The position numbers and the translations under genes are program-made. Shown here one piece after another: positions 1 through 7,689 of a stretch of 42,859 bases of DNA (position 1 is the stretch's first letter; the number at the start of each line of letters is the position of its first letter). Origin of the DNA: a virus; the IMG/VR virus record IMGVR_UViG_3300047443_000290, positions 1 to 42,859 of that record. The stretch is one strand, 5' to 3'. The notes beneath the pieces are model-generated. The model was given only the letters and a program-made list of their open reading frames with translations. It did no database searches and was not told where the DNA came from.

Positions 1-489
1 TCACGGCACCATGCCTTCGTCCTTGAGCACGGCTTGGCACGCGCGACCGGTCGCCAAGTCTTCCTCGACGGCCAGCTTCAGCGCGACAAGATCTCGCTCA
101 ACGTCTGGTCGAACCAGCCGGCCGGGTGGATCGGCGCTGTCGCTGCCGGCGGCGCCTTCCGCTTCGGCGGTGACGGCAGGTCGGTCACCACATAGCGCGG
201 AGCCGACGTACACGCGGCGAGTAACAATGCGCTCGCGCACAGGCTGAATCTCTTCATGCTTTTTCTCCGTAATGGTTGCGTTGCTGGCCGCCTGCTGGGC
301 GGCCGTCGCGGTGTTCTCGCGCGTGCGCTTCAGCACGGCAGCGGCGTCAGCCTGCGCGCGCTCCGCGATCGCCGCCGCGCGGCCGGCATCGTACCGGTGC
401 GCCCCATACGTGCGCACGGCCAGGGTGCCGACCGAAAGCAGCACGACGGACGCGAGCAGGCCGACGAGCAATCGTTCCAGCGCGGTCAC
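1..489 (-). CDS. Rz: Rz-type inner-membrane spanin
   Basis: This 162-residue protein looks like the inner-membrane half of a two-component spanin, which fuses inner and outer membranes in the last step of lysis. Residues about 6-26 form one hydrophobic membrane segment (LLVGLLASVVLLSVGTLAV). It is followed by an Ala/Glu/Arg-rich, probably coiled-coil periplasmic part, as in lambda Rz. I chose the GTG start at 489 because it overlaps the endolysin stop by four bases (GTGA) and puts the membrane segment at the very N-terminus; a longer open frame runs upstream inside the endolysin gene. The gene encloses an Rz1 reading frame, which strongly supports the call. Family assignment rests on topology, position and nesting, not on sequence identity. 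Confidence 0.88.
   Translation of the reverse strand: MTALERLLVGLLASVVLLSVGTLAVRTYGAHRYDAGRAAAIAERAQADAAAVLKRTRENTATAAQQAASNATITEKKHEEIQPVRERIVTRRVYVGSALCGDRPAVTAEAEGAAGSDSADPPGRLVRPDVERDLVALKLAVEEDLATGRACQAVLKDEGMVP
78..257 (-). CDS. Rz1: Rz1-type outer-membrane lipoprotein spanin, nested inside Rz
   Basis: A 59-residue frame lies wholly inside the Rz gene in a different frame. It starts MKRFSLCASALLLAAC, a lipoprotein signal with lipobox Leu13-Ala14-Ala15-Cys16. The mature part is proline-rich (12 residues after the Cys: LPSPPKRKAPP and further Pro), as is usual for Rz1. The mature lipoprotein would sit in the outer membrane and pair with Rz across the periplasm. The embedded arrangement is the same as in lambda and P22. 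The frame is short enough to be skipped by standard gene finders. Confidence 0.9.
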   Translation of the reverse strand: MKRFSLCASALLLAACTSAPRYVVTDLPSPPKRKAPPAATAPIHPAGWFDQTLSEILSR

Positions 490-953
490 GGCGTCACCTC
501 GGGCGGCAGGTTGTCCAGGCGCTGCAGCTTGCGGCCGTCCATGATCGAGATCAGCGTGTCCGCGTAGTCCGGGTCCGTGGCGTAGCCGGCGGCGGCGACT
601 GCCCGGGCCCAACCGGCGCCGGTGTGCTCGGCAAAGCAGCGGGCGTAGCGCGGATTGCGCAGGAAGAACTGGGCGCGGTCCTGGATGCAGGCGGCCCAGC
701 TCGGGTACGCGCGGAACGTGCCGATGATCCTGATGCGCTTCCCGTTGACGACTTCGGTCGTGGGGAATCGGACGGTCGGCCCCTTCCAGGAGGAATCTGC
801 TTTGATGCCGAAGATGTTATTCCCGGGCGCATCCTTGCCCCAGCCGCTTTCCAGCGCGGCCTGCGCGATCGTGAAGCTGACCGGAATGCCGGCCGTGCGC
901 TGGCAGGCGCGCGCGCCCGACAGCATCTGGTCGATGAACTCATTGGGCGTCAT
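486..953 (-). CDS. Endolysin, glucosaminidase (FlgJ/GH73-like) fold
   Basis: This 155-residue enzyme should cleave the glycan strand of peptidoglycan. The signature is the stretch FTIAQAALESGWG at residues 27-39, where Glu35 is the likely catalytic acid of the FlgJ/LytG glucosaminidase or lysozyme-like family, followed by NNIFGIKADSSWKG. There is no signal peptide, so release through the upstream holin is expected. I chose the ATG at 953 over the in-frame GTG at 959 because AGGAGG lies five bases before the ATG. The start overlaps the holin end by 14 bases and the stop overlaps the Rz start, giving a compact holin-endolysin-spanin cassette. Confidence 0.87.
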   Translation of the reverse strand: MTPNEFIDQMLSGARACQRTAGIPVSFTIAQAALESGWGKDAPGNNIFGIKADSSWKGPTVRFPTTEVVNGKRIRIIGTFRAYPSWAACIQDRAQFFLRNPRYARCFAEHTGAGWARAVAAAGYATDPDYADTLISIMDGRKLQRLDNLPPEVTP

Positions 954-1314
954 GGCCACCTCCTGCGGTTTCCTGCGCCGGCGCGTCGGCCGGCAGGTTG
1001 AATTTCGTGTTCAGCACCGATTCCAACTTGAACAGCGCGCGCGATCCCATGTGCGCCGCGATGCCGACCAAGGCGTACTTGAGCGGAGCCGGCGCGCCGA
1101 TGTAGTCGCACAGGTTGGCGACGACGATGCCGGTGAAGCCGGAAATGACCAGCTCGCCGACGAACTCGGTGACGTTCCATGCGCGCACGTGGCCTTCCTT
1201 CATCTTGCGGATGAACGAGGCCCAGCCGCCCAGTAGCGACAGGCCGATGAGCAGGGCCCAGCTGAGCAGCGCGTCGATGTCGAAGCCGCCGCCGGGGTTG
1301 GGGGATTGGTTCAT
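940..1314 (-). CDS. Holin
   Basis: This 124-residue membrane protein has a short N-terminal helix (LLSWALLIGLSLLGGWASFI, about residues 15-34), a basic loop, then two close hydrophobic segments (VGELVISGFTGIVVANLCDY and APLKYALVGIAAHMGSRAL, about 51-95), with a polar Ala/Gly-rich tail. The ELVISGF...LCDY...ALVGI..HMG pattern resembles lambda-S/LydA-type holins. It would open lesions in the inner membrane so that the endolysin reaches the wall. It is the first gene after a strong terminator and directly precedes the endolysin, which supports the role. Confidence 0.8.
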   Translation of the reverse strand: MNQSPNPGGGFDIDALLSWALLIGLSLLGGWASFIRKMKEGHVRAWNVTEFVGELVISGFTGIVVANLCDYIGAPAPLKYALVGIAAHMGSRALFKLESVLNTKFNLPADAPAQETAGGGHDAQ

Positions 1315-1324
1315 GGTTACCTTT

Positions 1325-1354
1325 CAAAAAAGAAAAGGCCACCGGGTGGTGGCC
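1325..1354 (-). terminator. Intrinsic terminator between tailspike and lysis genes
   Basis: A perfect 7-bp stem (GGCCACC at 1337-1343 with GGTGGCC at 1348-1354) has a 4-base loop. Read on the minus strand it is followed by TTTTCTTTTTT. It lies between the tailspike stop and the holin start, so lysis genes should be expressed only by readthrough or antitermination, or from an unseen promoter. Confidence 0.85.
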
Positions 1355-1381
1355 TCTTCGGGTTGGGGATAGGAAAATTTG

Positions 1382-3658
1382 TTACGCGGTCTTCACGATC
1401 ACGATGGCGCGGCCGTCGGCCTCGATCGCGATGACCTTGCCGACGGCGCGCATGTAGTTCGCCAGCGTCATGTCCGCTTCGTTCATGGGCACGCCCTTGA
1501 TACTGTCGCCGTCCTGCACCGCGACGATGTACTGGCCAGGCTGTGCATTCAGCACGTTCACAGGCACGCGGCCCGCGAAAGCGATGCGGTCGACCGTGGT
1601 GCGTGCCTCCTCGTAATCGGCGTCGAACTTCTCGTTCGCCTTCTGCCACGCGTCCATCGCCGCCTTGTGGTCCTTGCGGGCCTGCTCGACCTGCGCCTTG
1701 TACGCTGCGCGGTCGGCTGCTTCCTGTTCCTGCACGGCCTGCCAGTTGGTGAACGCCTTTTCGAAGTTCTCCATGCGCGTCGCGTCGACGTCGGGGATGC
1801 CCAGCTCTTCCGGCGGCATCGGCGGGCGGCCAGCCGTCACGCCGGTGTAATCCGGTTCGACGTACACGGGCTGGTCTGGGCGCGGGCCCAGCGAAAGCGA
1901 CCACGTGTCGCCGCCGACGTACGACGGGTCGGTCGACTTGATGACGAAGGTCAGCGCGTCGGCCCAGCGGTCGGTGATCTGGCCGCCGGCGATGATGCCG
2001 ACGATCTGGCCCTTCGCGATGGTGCCCACGCCGGCCGCCTTGCGCATGTATTCGGCATAGTCGGCGCCGCCGGTGTTCAGTGTGCCGGCGCAGTTGATGG
2101 ACCGGCCGTTACCGGAGTTCATGCCCATCGTAATGGCCGCGGCGGCGCCGTTGAACGTGCCGGCCGTCGCATGCTGGACGTACAGTACCGTGCCGCCCGC
2201 GCCCTGGACGGTCAGGATCACGCCGCCTTGCACGGTGCCGGCCTTGTTGATCAGGTGGTTCGCGCCGGACGAAGCGCCCATGAAACAGTTGCCAGACGTG
2301 TCCATCCCGAGGCCGCTGACGCCACCGGGCGTGTTCACGCCGTATTGCGTCGCCGTGTAGCGTGTGGACCAGCCGAATCGGTTTTCGACCTTCCCGACCG
2401 GATCCTCGATCACGTAGTTTTTCGCGCCGGCGTCCGACACCGACGCGGTGCAGTTGTCGTTGTGGTTCGCGATCGCGTGGAACAATTGGTACGTGTTGTC
2501 GGTGCTTTGGGCTTCGATCTGCGCCTGGAACAGTTCGATGTAGTTGTGGCCGATCTTCTCGCCCACGACGCTCGGGCCCAGCGTGATGCCCACGCCGACC
2601 TGGGCGCCGGCCGCGCCGCTGGAGCTCTGCAGCAGGTTCGCGAAATACGAGTTCGCGCCACCCTTATTCACCTTGATGGGCCGGTTCGACAGGATGTTGT
2701 TCCGGTGGAATCGGCAGATTTGAAGACCCTGCGTCGTGGTTTCCGTGATGCCGTTGGCGAACGCAAACCCGCTGTCGCCGATCGTGTTGTTGTCGATCGT
2801 GTGCGCGTAGGCGCCAGGCACGAATGCATTGGTGACCGGATCGAGGTCGGTGAGCAGGATGCCAATACCGTTGTTGTTCGACCCCGACAGCAGGTAGCAG
2901 TCGTGCACGTTGGCGCGGCCCGCATAAATGCGGATCGGAACCTGCGTGGCCGTCGACGGACGGAAAATGATGTTCGACACCTCGCACTGCTGGTGCGCGA
3001 TGCGCAGCATGTCGAAGGTAGCGCCGTCGGGCGCGGTGATATACGTGCCGTACCTCGAGGCGCCGCGCACCCGCATACCCTTGCCGGTGGTGACGATTGG
3101 TTGCGAGATACGATAGTTCCCCGGCGGGAGAATGAGCTCGCCGGCGAACGTCGTGAAGCACGCCATGCCGGCCTGCAGGGCGGCCGTCACGTCGGTGGGC
3201 ACGCCGTTGCGCACGTTGGCGATTTGATCGGACGTCATGAAGTCGAACGCGCTCACAGAATCGCGGCCGCGATCCAGCAGGGTGCGCGCCTGGGCGCCAG
3301 CGCCTGAAGCATTGAAGCCGACCAGGTTCGCACCGGTGGGGGCGGCCAGCTGCGGCTGGATGTTGCGTAGCCCGGCCGGGTCGGTGCTGTAGTTGTCGAC
3401 CGGATAGCCGCTGACCTGCTGGCCCGCGGCGGTCTTCAGGTCGACCTTGTAGGCGCCGTCCCAGAAAATGGCGGCTTCGCCCTTCGCGTCCAGCGTAATC
3501 GGCCACTGGTGCGGGACCGTGCCGGCGGCGTCCTGGTACACCGCTTTCGGCGTCGTGGTGCCGGCGGCATAGGTATACAGCTTGCAGCCGGCCGCGGGCG
3601 TGCCGTCGTTGTTGTAGTAGCGCTGCCGGCCTTCCGGCATGAGGGTAGTGGTTGCCAT
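1382..3658 (-). CDS. Tailspike/tail fibre with beta-helix body and Peptidase_G2-like C-terminus
   Basis: This 758-residue protein is the likely receptor-binding tailspike. Residues 1-105 (MPEGRQRYYNNDGTPAAGCKL, TTTPKAVYQDAAGT) match the common head-proximal domain of podoviral tail fibres. About residues 140-400 are rich in short repeats typical of a right-handed beta-helix of the pectate-lyase 3 type (ALQAGMACF, ELILPPGNYRIS, VHDCYLLSGSNNNGIGILL). The C-terminal part has the GADYAEYMRK...GTIAKGQIVGI...DPSYVGGDTW pattern of self-processing intramolecular-chaperone (Peptidase_G2-like) tail ends. That domain is interrupted by a charged coiled coil at about 640-690. An AAGGA ribosome site lies seven bases before the ATG. 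Enzymatic activity on a host glycan is inference only. Confidence 0.85.
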   Translation of the reverse strand: MATTTLMPEGRQRYYNNDGTPAAGCKLYTYAAGTTTPKAVYQDAAGTVPHQWPITLDAKGEAAIFWDGAYKVDLKTAAGQQVSGYPVDNYSTDPAGLRNIQPQLAAPTGANLVGFNASGAGAQARTLLDRGRDSVSAFDFMTSDQIANVRNGVPTDVTAALQAGMACFTTFAGELILPPGNYRISQPIVTTGKGMRVRGASRYGTYITAPDGATFDMLRIAHQQCEVSNIIFRPSTATQVPIRIYAGRANVHDCYLLSGSNNNGIGILLTDLDPVTNAFVPGAYAHTIDNNTIGDSGFAFANGITETTTQGLQICRFHRNNILSNRPIKVNKGGANSYFANLLQSSSGAAGAQVGVGITLGPSVVGEKIGHNYIELFQAQIEAQSTDNTYQLFHAIANHNDNCTASVSDAGAKNYVIEDPVGKVENRFGWSTRYTATQYGVNTPGGVSGLGMDTSGNCFMGASSGANHLINKAGTVQGGVILTVQGAGGTVLYVQHATAGTFNGAAAAITMGMNSGNGRSINCAGTLNTGGADYAEYMRKAAGVGTIAKGQIVGIIAGGQITDRWADALTFVIKSTDPSYVGGDTWSLSLGPRPDQPVYVEPDYTGVTAGRPPMPPEELGIPDVDATRMENFEKAFTNWQAVQEQEAADRAAYKAQVEQARKDHKAAMDAWQKANEKFDADYEEARTTVDRIAFAGRVPVNVLNAQPGQYIVAVQDGDSIKGVPMNEADMTLANYMRAVGKVIAIEADGRAIVIVKTA

Positions 3659-3668
3659 CGGCGGTCCT

Positions 3669-3992
3669 TTAAACGATGTCGATTGCGGTGTACGTGAAGG
3701 TCAGGCCGGCGCCCATCGCCTGCACCTTTCCGCCCGGGTTCACGCCCTTGTTGATCAGCTCGAAGCACGGGTAGGTTTCACCGGCCGCGATCGGGCGCGC
3801 AGAGATGTGCGTGATCGTCAGGGTGCCGGCGCCGTTCACGATTGCGACCGTCCCGGCGATGGGGGCGGCGGTTGTGTTGATGAGCGACGCGGATTTGATG
3901 ATCCGCTTCGTCAGGGCGGGCGCCGCCGTGCCCATGTCCGTCAGCGCCGCGCCCAGCGCCGCGCCGTCGAAGATGTAGGGAGTGACTGCCAT
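3669..3992 (-). CDS. Small virion-associated protein of unknown function
   Basis: This 107-residue protein has no motif I recognise by name. It is Ala/Thr/Ile-rich with alternating beta-strand character (AGTVAIVNGAGTLTITHIS) and no membrane segment or signal peptide. It lies between two tail-fibre-type genes, ten bases upstream of the tailspike, so a tail or capsid-surface component is the natural guess. Small proteins of this kind are frequent beside podoviral tailspikes, but the role here is inference from position. Confidence 0.6.
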   Translation of the reverse strand: MAVTPYIFDGAALGAALTDMGTAAPALTKRIIKSASLINTTAAPIAGTVAIVNGAGTLTITHISARPIAAGETYPCFELINKGVNPGGKVQAMGAGLTFTYTAIDIV

Positions 3993-4012
3993 GGTGGTCC
4001 TTTCAGGTGTTG

Positions 4013-4792
4013 TTATGCGGTGGTGCTGTCGGTGATCAGGCCCAGCGTGGCCAGCGCGGTGAGCACCGACGCGAGCCCGGCGTTGCCACCGCGTGATCCG
4101 GTGACGGTTGGTTTCGCTACCGGTGTCGCGGCGAAGAAGCCGATGCCCGTGCCGTTGACGGAGATCCGCGTCGAGTTCGTCGCGCGCAGCGAAATCGTGG
4201 AAGCGGCGACCGTGAGCGGGACGTAGCCGGCTGCGGCCCGGTCATAGGCCAGCACACCGGTCGTGCCCGCGCCGAAGGCCGCGCCGTCCGAATCGAACTC
4301 GAGGCCGGCAGCGCCGTTGTTGGAGACGACGAACCGGTACAACGGAGTTCCCGTGCCCACGCCGACAGTCGTGAAGAAGCCGCTGTTGCGCGCGGTCGCG
4401 CCAATGGACGTGCCGTTGATCGTGCCGCCGGTGATTGCCACCGCGTTCGCGTTTTGCTTGGCCATCGTGCCGAGCGATCCGAAGGCCGCCGCATAGTCAG
4501 GCATCATGGCGATCTCTTTGCGGATGTCGTCCAGCGCATTGCGGTCGATGGGCTGTGTCCACGTGAGCGCCGCTGCAACGTCCTGCGAACGCGTATCGGT
4601 TGTCCCCACATCGACGCAGAAGGCAGCCAGCGCGGCCAGGTCGTCCGACGACATGCCGAGCGGACCGCCGATCCGCGCCAGCACGGCAGTCAGGGCGCGC
4701 GAGAATTCCGGAGTCATGAGCACGGTTCCGTCCGCCTGCACGTTGCCGATCGCCACGCGCGCTGGGAAGAGGTTGAGCGTGTTCTTGCTCAT
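4013..4792 (-). CDS. Tail-fibre-like virion protein
   Basis: This 259-residue protein has a short N-terminal domain (LNLFPARVAIGNVQADGTVLMTPEFSRAL), a helical middle, and then the low-complexity strand pattern ITGGTINGTSIGATARNSGFFTT, which recurs in phage tail fibre and tail-tip proteins. The C-terminus (GNAGLASVLTALATLGLITDST) is also typical of such proteins. Its ATG overlaps the stop of the gp10-like gene (ATGA), so translation is coupled. P22 has the tail needle gp26 in this neighbourhood, but no long trimeric coiled coil is visible here, so I do not call it a needle. Confidence 0.65.
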   Translation of the reverse strand: MSKNTLNLFPARVAIGNVQADGTVLMTPEFSRALTAVLARIGGPLGMSSDDLAALAAFCVDVGTTDTRSQDVAAALTWTQPIDRNALDDIRKEIAMMPDYAAAFGSLGTMAKQNANAVAITGGTINGTSIGATARNSGFFTTVGVGTGTPLYRFVVSNNGAAGLEFDSDGAAFGAGTTGVLAYDRAAAGYVPLTVAASTISLRATNSTRISVNGTGIGFFAATPVAKPTVTGSRGGNAGLASVLTALATLGLITDSTTA

Positions 4793-6219
4793 CGCGTTAG
4801 CCCCTCCGCATCGACCGCCGCGCCGAGGATGACGCGTTTGACCGGGTCGGAGATCGAGATCTCGAATATTCGGTCGCGGCTGCTGCCCAGGCGTCGAATG
4901 CGCGCGCGTGCCATGAATTGACCAATGCGGCCCATCGACATCGTGCGCAGTGTGCTCCAGGTGTGCCCGCCGTCGTCCGACCAGCGAACCATCATCAGCG
5001 GATCGCTACCCTGGCCCGTCAGCAGGCCCACGCCGGCCTCGATGTCGACCTGCAGGCCGTGGTAGCGAATGCGCCGGTAGTCGCCGTCGGCCACGTGCGG
5101 CGCCGAGCGCAGGGCGAGTAGCGGATTTCCGTCGTCGTCGTAGCAGCCGAGATCCAGCGCGTACAGGTTGCCGTTCTCCCAGTCGCCGACCACGTGCTGG
5201 CCGCCCCAGAACATGTGGCAGTTGGCTCGGTGCCGATTCAGCTGGCCGTCGCTCGGGTCGAGCCAGGCGCGCTCGTGCCAGAGCTGGGCTTTCACGCCGT
5301 AGACCCATGTTGCGTTCGCGCTGGGGAAGTTGAGCTGGTAGAACGTCTCGCCCTCCTGGGTGTACGCGAAGGCTCGGGCGTCCGAAATGTCGCCGTAGCC
5401 CTGAATGGCGCGCTCGATGCCGTCGTGGGAGACGCGCACCGGGGTGTAGCCGTTCAGCCGCCAGACGGTGCCCTGGCCGGTCTTGTCCTCGCCCAGCCAG
5501 AACACGCTGTTGTCCAGGTCGGCAACGGAGTAGGGCGCGCAGCAGCCTTGCTCGATGAGGGCGTTGCCGTCGCGCGCGTACGGGAAATCCGCGTCGCCGG
5601 TGTAACTCCAGACCTCGGTGACGGTGCGTTTGTAGAGCAGCAGCTGGCCGTGGTTGACGATGTGCGAGACGATCGGCTCCGCATTGCTGTCCGCGGCGGC
5701 GAAGTCCAGCGCGTCGAACGTCACCGAGCCGTCGGCCGCCGAGATGTAGAACTGGAACGTGCCCGGCCGCTCGAGGATGAACGCGTTGTTGGCATAGTCG
5801 ACGCGCCGGCCGCCGTAGAAGGCCTCGTCATCGATCCGCGCCAGCACGTTCGTGTTCAGGTCCAGCTGGAACCCGTTGGGGCCCGTGCCCAGCAGCGCGG
5901 TATTGCCGTTGTCCTTGATCGACACGGGTGCGTCGAGCGCGTCGACGGTGCCGACGAGGGTCGCCGTGAAGTTTGCCGCGACGCGGTACACGTTCGCGCC
6001 GGCCACGGCAATGGCGTCCCCGACCGAAGGCCGGTACAAAGCACGGATGCCGCCGCCGGCCAGCGTCGCCAGTCGGCGCAAGCCCGGCGTGCCGAACAGC
6101 GCGCGCACGGACTTGGCGTTACCAGACTCGCCCAGCACCGGGTACAGATTGACGCAGCGCTGGGCGTCAAGGTTCAGCGAGCGCGACTGGTACGCGCCGC
6201 CCACGAATGGAATCTGCAT
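4789..6219 (-). CDS. P22 gp10-like packaged-DNA stabilisation / tail hub protein
   Basis: This 476-residue protein matches P22 gp10 (472 residues) in length, gene context and style. The start MQIPFVGGAYQSRS and the segment RCVNLYPVLGE are hallmarks of the phage stabilisation-protein family, and the body reads as repeated beta-propeller-like blades (GDYRRIRYHGLQVDIEAGVG, WSDDGGHTWS). In P22 the protein caps the portal-gp4 channel and holds packaged DNA. No Shine-Dalgarno sequence is visible before the ATG, and a terminator ends only about 12 bases upstream, which is odd for a protein needed in several copies. Confidence 0.8.
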   Translation of the reverse strand: MQIPFVGGAYQSRSLNLDAQRCVNLYPVLGESGNAKSVRALFGTPGLRRLATLAGGGIRALYRPSVGDAIAVAGANVYRVAANFTATLVGTVDALDAPVSIKDNGNTALLGTGPNGFQLDLNTNVLARIDDEAFYGGRRVDYANNAFILERPGTFQFYISAADGSVTFDALDFAAADSNAEPIVSHIVNHGQLLLYKRTVTEVWSYTGDADFPYARDGNALIEQGCCAPYSVADLDNSVFWLGEDKTGQGTVWRLNGYTPVRVSHDGIERAIQGYGDISDARAFAYTQEGETFYQLNFPSANATWVYGVKAQLWHERAWLDPSDGQLNRHRANCHMFWGGQHVVGDWENGNLYALDLGCYDDDGNPLLALRSAPHVADGDYRRIRYHGLQVDIEAGVGLLTGQGSDPLMMVRWSDDGGHTWSTLRTMSMGRIGQFMARARIRRLGSSRDRIFEISISDPVKRVILGAAVDAEGLTR

Positions 6220-6230
6220 GGTTTTGGCAA

Positions 6231-6263
6231 TAAAAAACCCGCCGCGGTTGCCCGGGGCGGGTT
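6231..6263 (-). terminator. Intrinsic terminator downstream of the Rha-type gene
   Basis: AACCCGCC (6236-6243) pairs perfectly with GGCGGGTT (6256-6263) around a 12-base loop. On the minus strand it is followed by a run of six T. It separates the immI-like regulatory module from the gp10-like late gene, so transcription from the antirepressor promoter should mostly stop here. Confidence 0.85.
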
Positions 6264-6281
6264 GGGTTGGAAAATCGTCTT

Positions 6282-6899
6282 CTACTTCAACTGCGGTTCG
6301 ATGCTTTCGATCAGGTCCATCTGGTCCGGCGCGGTCAGCAACTTCTGCCGGCCAACCTCGATGCGCACCCAGTCCTCGTCCGTCGTCTCGCGCACACGGG
6401 CGCGCTCGGCAAACCCGACGACCTCACCGATTCGATCCGGCGTCATCAGGTCCAGGTGTGGCACGCCCGCGTAGCAGTCGAACAGCTGGTAGATCGTGGG
6501 CAGAGACCAGCCGCGATCCGTCATCAGGTCGATGGCGGCGTGGTACAGACCGCGCCGGTCGCGTACCGTGCTTTGGCTCTTCGGCCGGCGCGGGCGAAGA
6601 GCCGCCTCCATCTTATTGAAGGCGGCGATGAACTTCTCTTTCCACTCGGCAGCTTGCCGGCCGGTGAAGCCCATGGCCAGCATGCTGAAGCCGTCGCGGG
6701 TCATCAGGAACATCGGCTGTTGCTTTCCACGTCGGTCGCGGTAGTTTGACGGCGCAAAATTGCGCCGCGAGAATTCCTCGGAGCACTCCATATTCCGGAT
6801 TGCTTTGAGCGCGTCCTTATGACCCTTGCCGAATTTCTCAGCAACCAGGACAGATGTCGTCCACGGTTGGCCGTCGATGGTCTGGATCAGGTCGTTCAT
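6282..6899 (-). CDS. Rha-family phage regulatory protein
   Basis: The 205-residue protein carries the Rha domain in its first 100 residues: TSVLVAEKFGKGHKDALKAIRNM, then SNYRDRRGKQQPMFLMTRDGFSMLAMGFTG and WKEKFIAAFNKME. Rha-type proteins are phage regulators that often occur next to antirepressor (BRO/Ant) genes and can act as antirepressors themselves. The C-terminal 100 residues (after RPKSQS) are not recognised. The ATG at 6899 overlaps the upstream BRO-N stop (ATGA), so the two are co-translated. The gene is the last of the immI-like operon before the terminator. Confidence 0.85.
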   Translation of the reverse strand: MNDLIQTIDGQPWTTSVLVAEKFGKGHKDALKAIRNMECSEEFSRRNFAPSNYRDRRGKQQPMFLMTRDGFSMLAMGFTGRQAAEWKEKFIAAFNKMEAALRPRRPKSQSTVRDRRGLYHAAIDLMTDRGWSLPTIYQLFDCYAGVPHLDLMTPDRIGEVVGFAERARVRETTDEDWVRIEVGRQKLLTAPDQMDLIESIEPQLK

Positions 6900-7468
6900 G
6901 CGCGTACTCTCCGCACATGGTTTTCGACCCAGGGCGCCAGGCGCTCCGAGGCGGCCGCGATAATCTTCGGCAGCAGGTCGATCGGAATCTGCGCCGGCTC
7001 GCGCACCAACTTCGGCAGCTCCTCGGCCCGGATCAGGTAGCAGCCGGCGGCACCAAGCTGGAATGTGATCTGGCCGCCTACCACCTTCACGTACCACAGG
7101 CCATCCCGGAGCGGCGAGGGCTGGGATTCGACTTGCATGCCGCCCACCTCGTGATCAAGGATATCCAGCACCCAGCGGCGGAACGCCTTCGCGACAGCGG
7201 TGCGCGCGAACATTGCAATCAGGTGGGCGCCGCGCAGGCTGAACAGGCGAATCTCCCGCTGCAGCCCCGAGACCCTCAACTTGAGGGTCTGGGTCATACA
7301 CGGGGAAAATTCATCCTGGTTGCGCTCGTAAATCTGCGTGACCTTGTCGGCGCGGCTGTAGCCGAGTGCTTCGGCAATCTCGGCCGCGCGCAGCCAAACT
7401 TGGCCGGCGCGCTGCACCACGTCAAAAGTCATGGATTGGAACGTCAGGGTGGGTGTGATAGAGTTCAT
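6896..7468 (-). CDS. BRO-N domain protein, antirepressor type
   Basis: This 190-residue protein begins with a BRO-N domain: LTFQSMTFDVVQRAGQVWLRAAEIAEALGYSRADKVTQI, then YERNQDEFS and LFSLRGAHLIAMFARTAVAKAFRRWVLDIL. BRO-N proteins such as P22 Ant are DNA- or repressor-binding antirepressors. The C-terminal 70 residues (WYVKVVGGQITFQLGAAGCYLI) are a separate, unrecognised domain. I set the start at the ATG at 7468 because GGAG lies seven bases upstream; an in-frame start at 7495 would overlap the Arc-like gene. Its position directly after an Arc-like gene mirrors arc-ant of P22. Confidence 0.85.
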   Translation of the reverse strand: MNSITPTLTFQSMTFDVVQRAGQVWLRAAEIAEALGYSRADKVTQIYERNQDEFSPCMTQTLKLRVSGLQREIRLFSLRGAHLIAMFARTAVAKAFRRWVLDILDHEVGGMQVESQPSPLRDGLWYVKVVGGQITFQLGAAGCYLIRAEELPKLVREPAQIPIDLLPKIIAAASERLAPWVENHVRRVRA

Positions 7469-7486
7469 GCGATTTCTCCGTAGCGG

Positions 7487-7496
7487 GGATGTCAAA
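7487..7496. promoter_or_regulatory. Extra operator copy GGATGTCAAA at the Arc-like/BRO-N junction
   Basis: An exact copy of the ten-base repeat found in the divergent promoter region (7690-7770) lies across the Arc-like stop codon and 19 bases before the BRO-N start. It suggests repression of, or within, the arc-ant operon by one of the ribbon-helix-helix proteins. Confidence 0.6.
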
Positions 7497-7686
7497 TCGG
7501 TGCCTCGGCTGTTACAGCAGCCGGGGCATTTTCTTTTTGGGTGTCGCGGTTCAGGCTCTCAACGAGGCGAGAGAGAATTTCGTTGTGAAGACTGCGGAAC
7601 TGGGCTTGCGAGCTCTTCAGGAGTCGATCCCGTACGTCAGCAGGCAGCCGAAGCGGATACGACGGGTTCAGATGTTTGGATGCCAT
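7492..7686 (-). CDS. Arc-like ribbon-helix-helix repressor
   Basis: This 64-residue protein is an Arc/Mnt-type ribbon-helix-helix DNA-binding protein: NPSYPLRLPADVRDRLLKSSQAQFRSLHNEILSRLVESLN. The strand residues YPLRL and the helices with S-LHNEI match Arc (which is 53 residues). It is the first gene of the minus-strand operon followed by the BRO-N and Rha-type genes. As in P22 it probably represses its own promoter and limits antirepressor synthesis. The start ATG at 7686 lies about 26 bases after the predicted transcription start. Confidence 0.85.
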   Translation of the reverse strand: MASKHLNPSYPLRLPADVRDRLLKSSQAQFRSLHNEILSRLVESLNRDTQKENAPAAVTAEAPI

Positions 7687-7689
7687 ATT

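Noticed and set aside
1379-3307. Long plus-strand open frame (642 codons) opposite the tailspike gene
   Set aside because: It is an antisense shadow caused by high GC: Arg/Val/His-rich, no ribosome site, and the minus-strand tailspike is clearly the gene.
4013-4792. Tail needle (P22 gp26-like) assignment
   Set aside because: The protein lacks the long trimeric coiled coil of gp26 and reads as a tail-fibre-like protein; no other needle candidate is visible.
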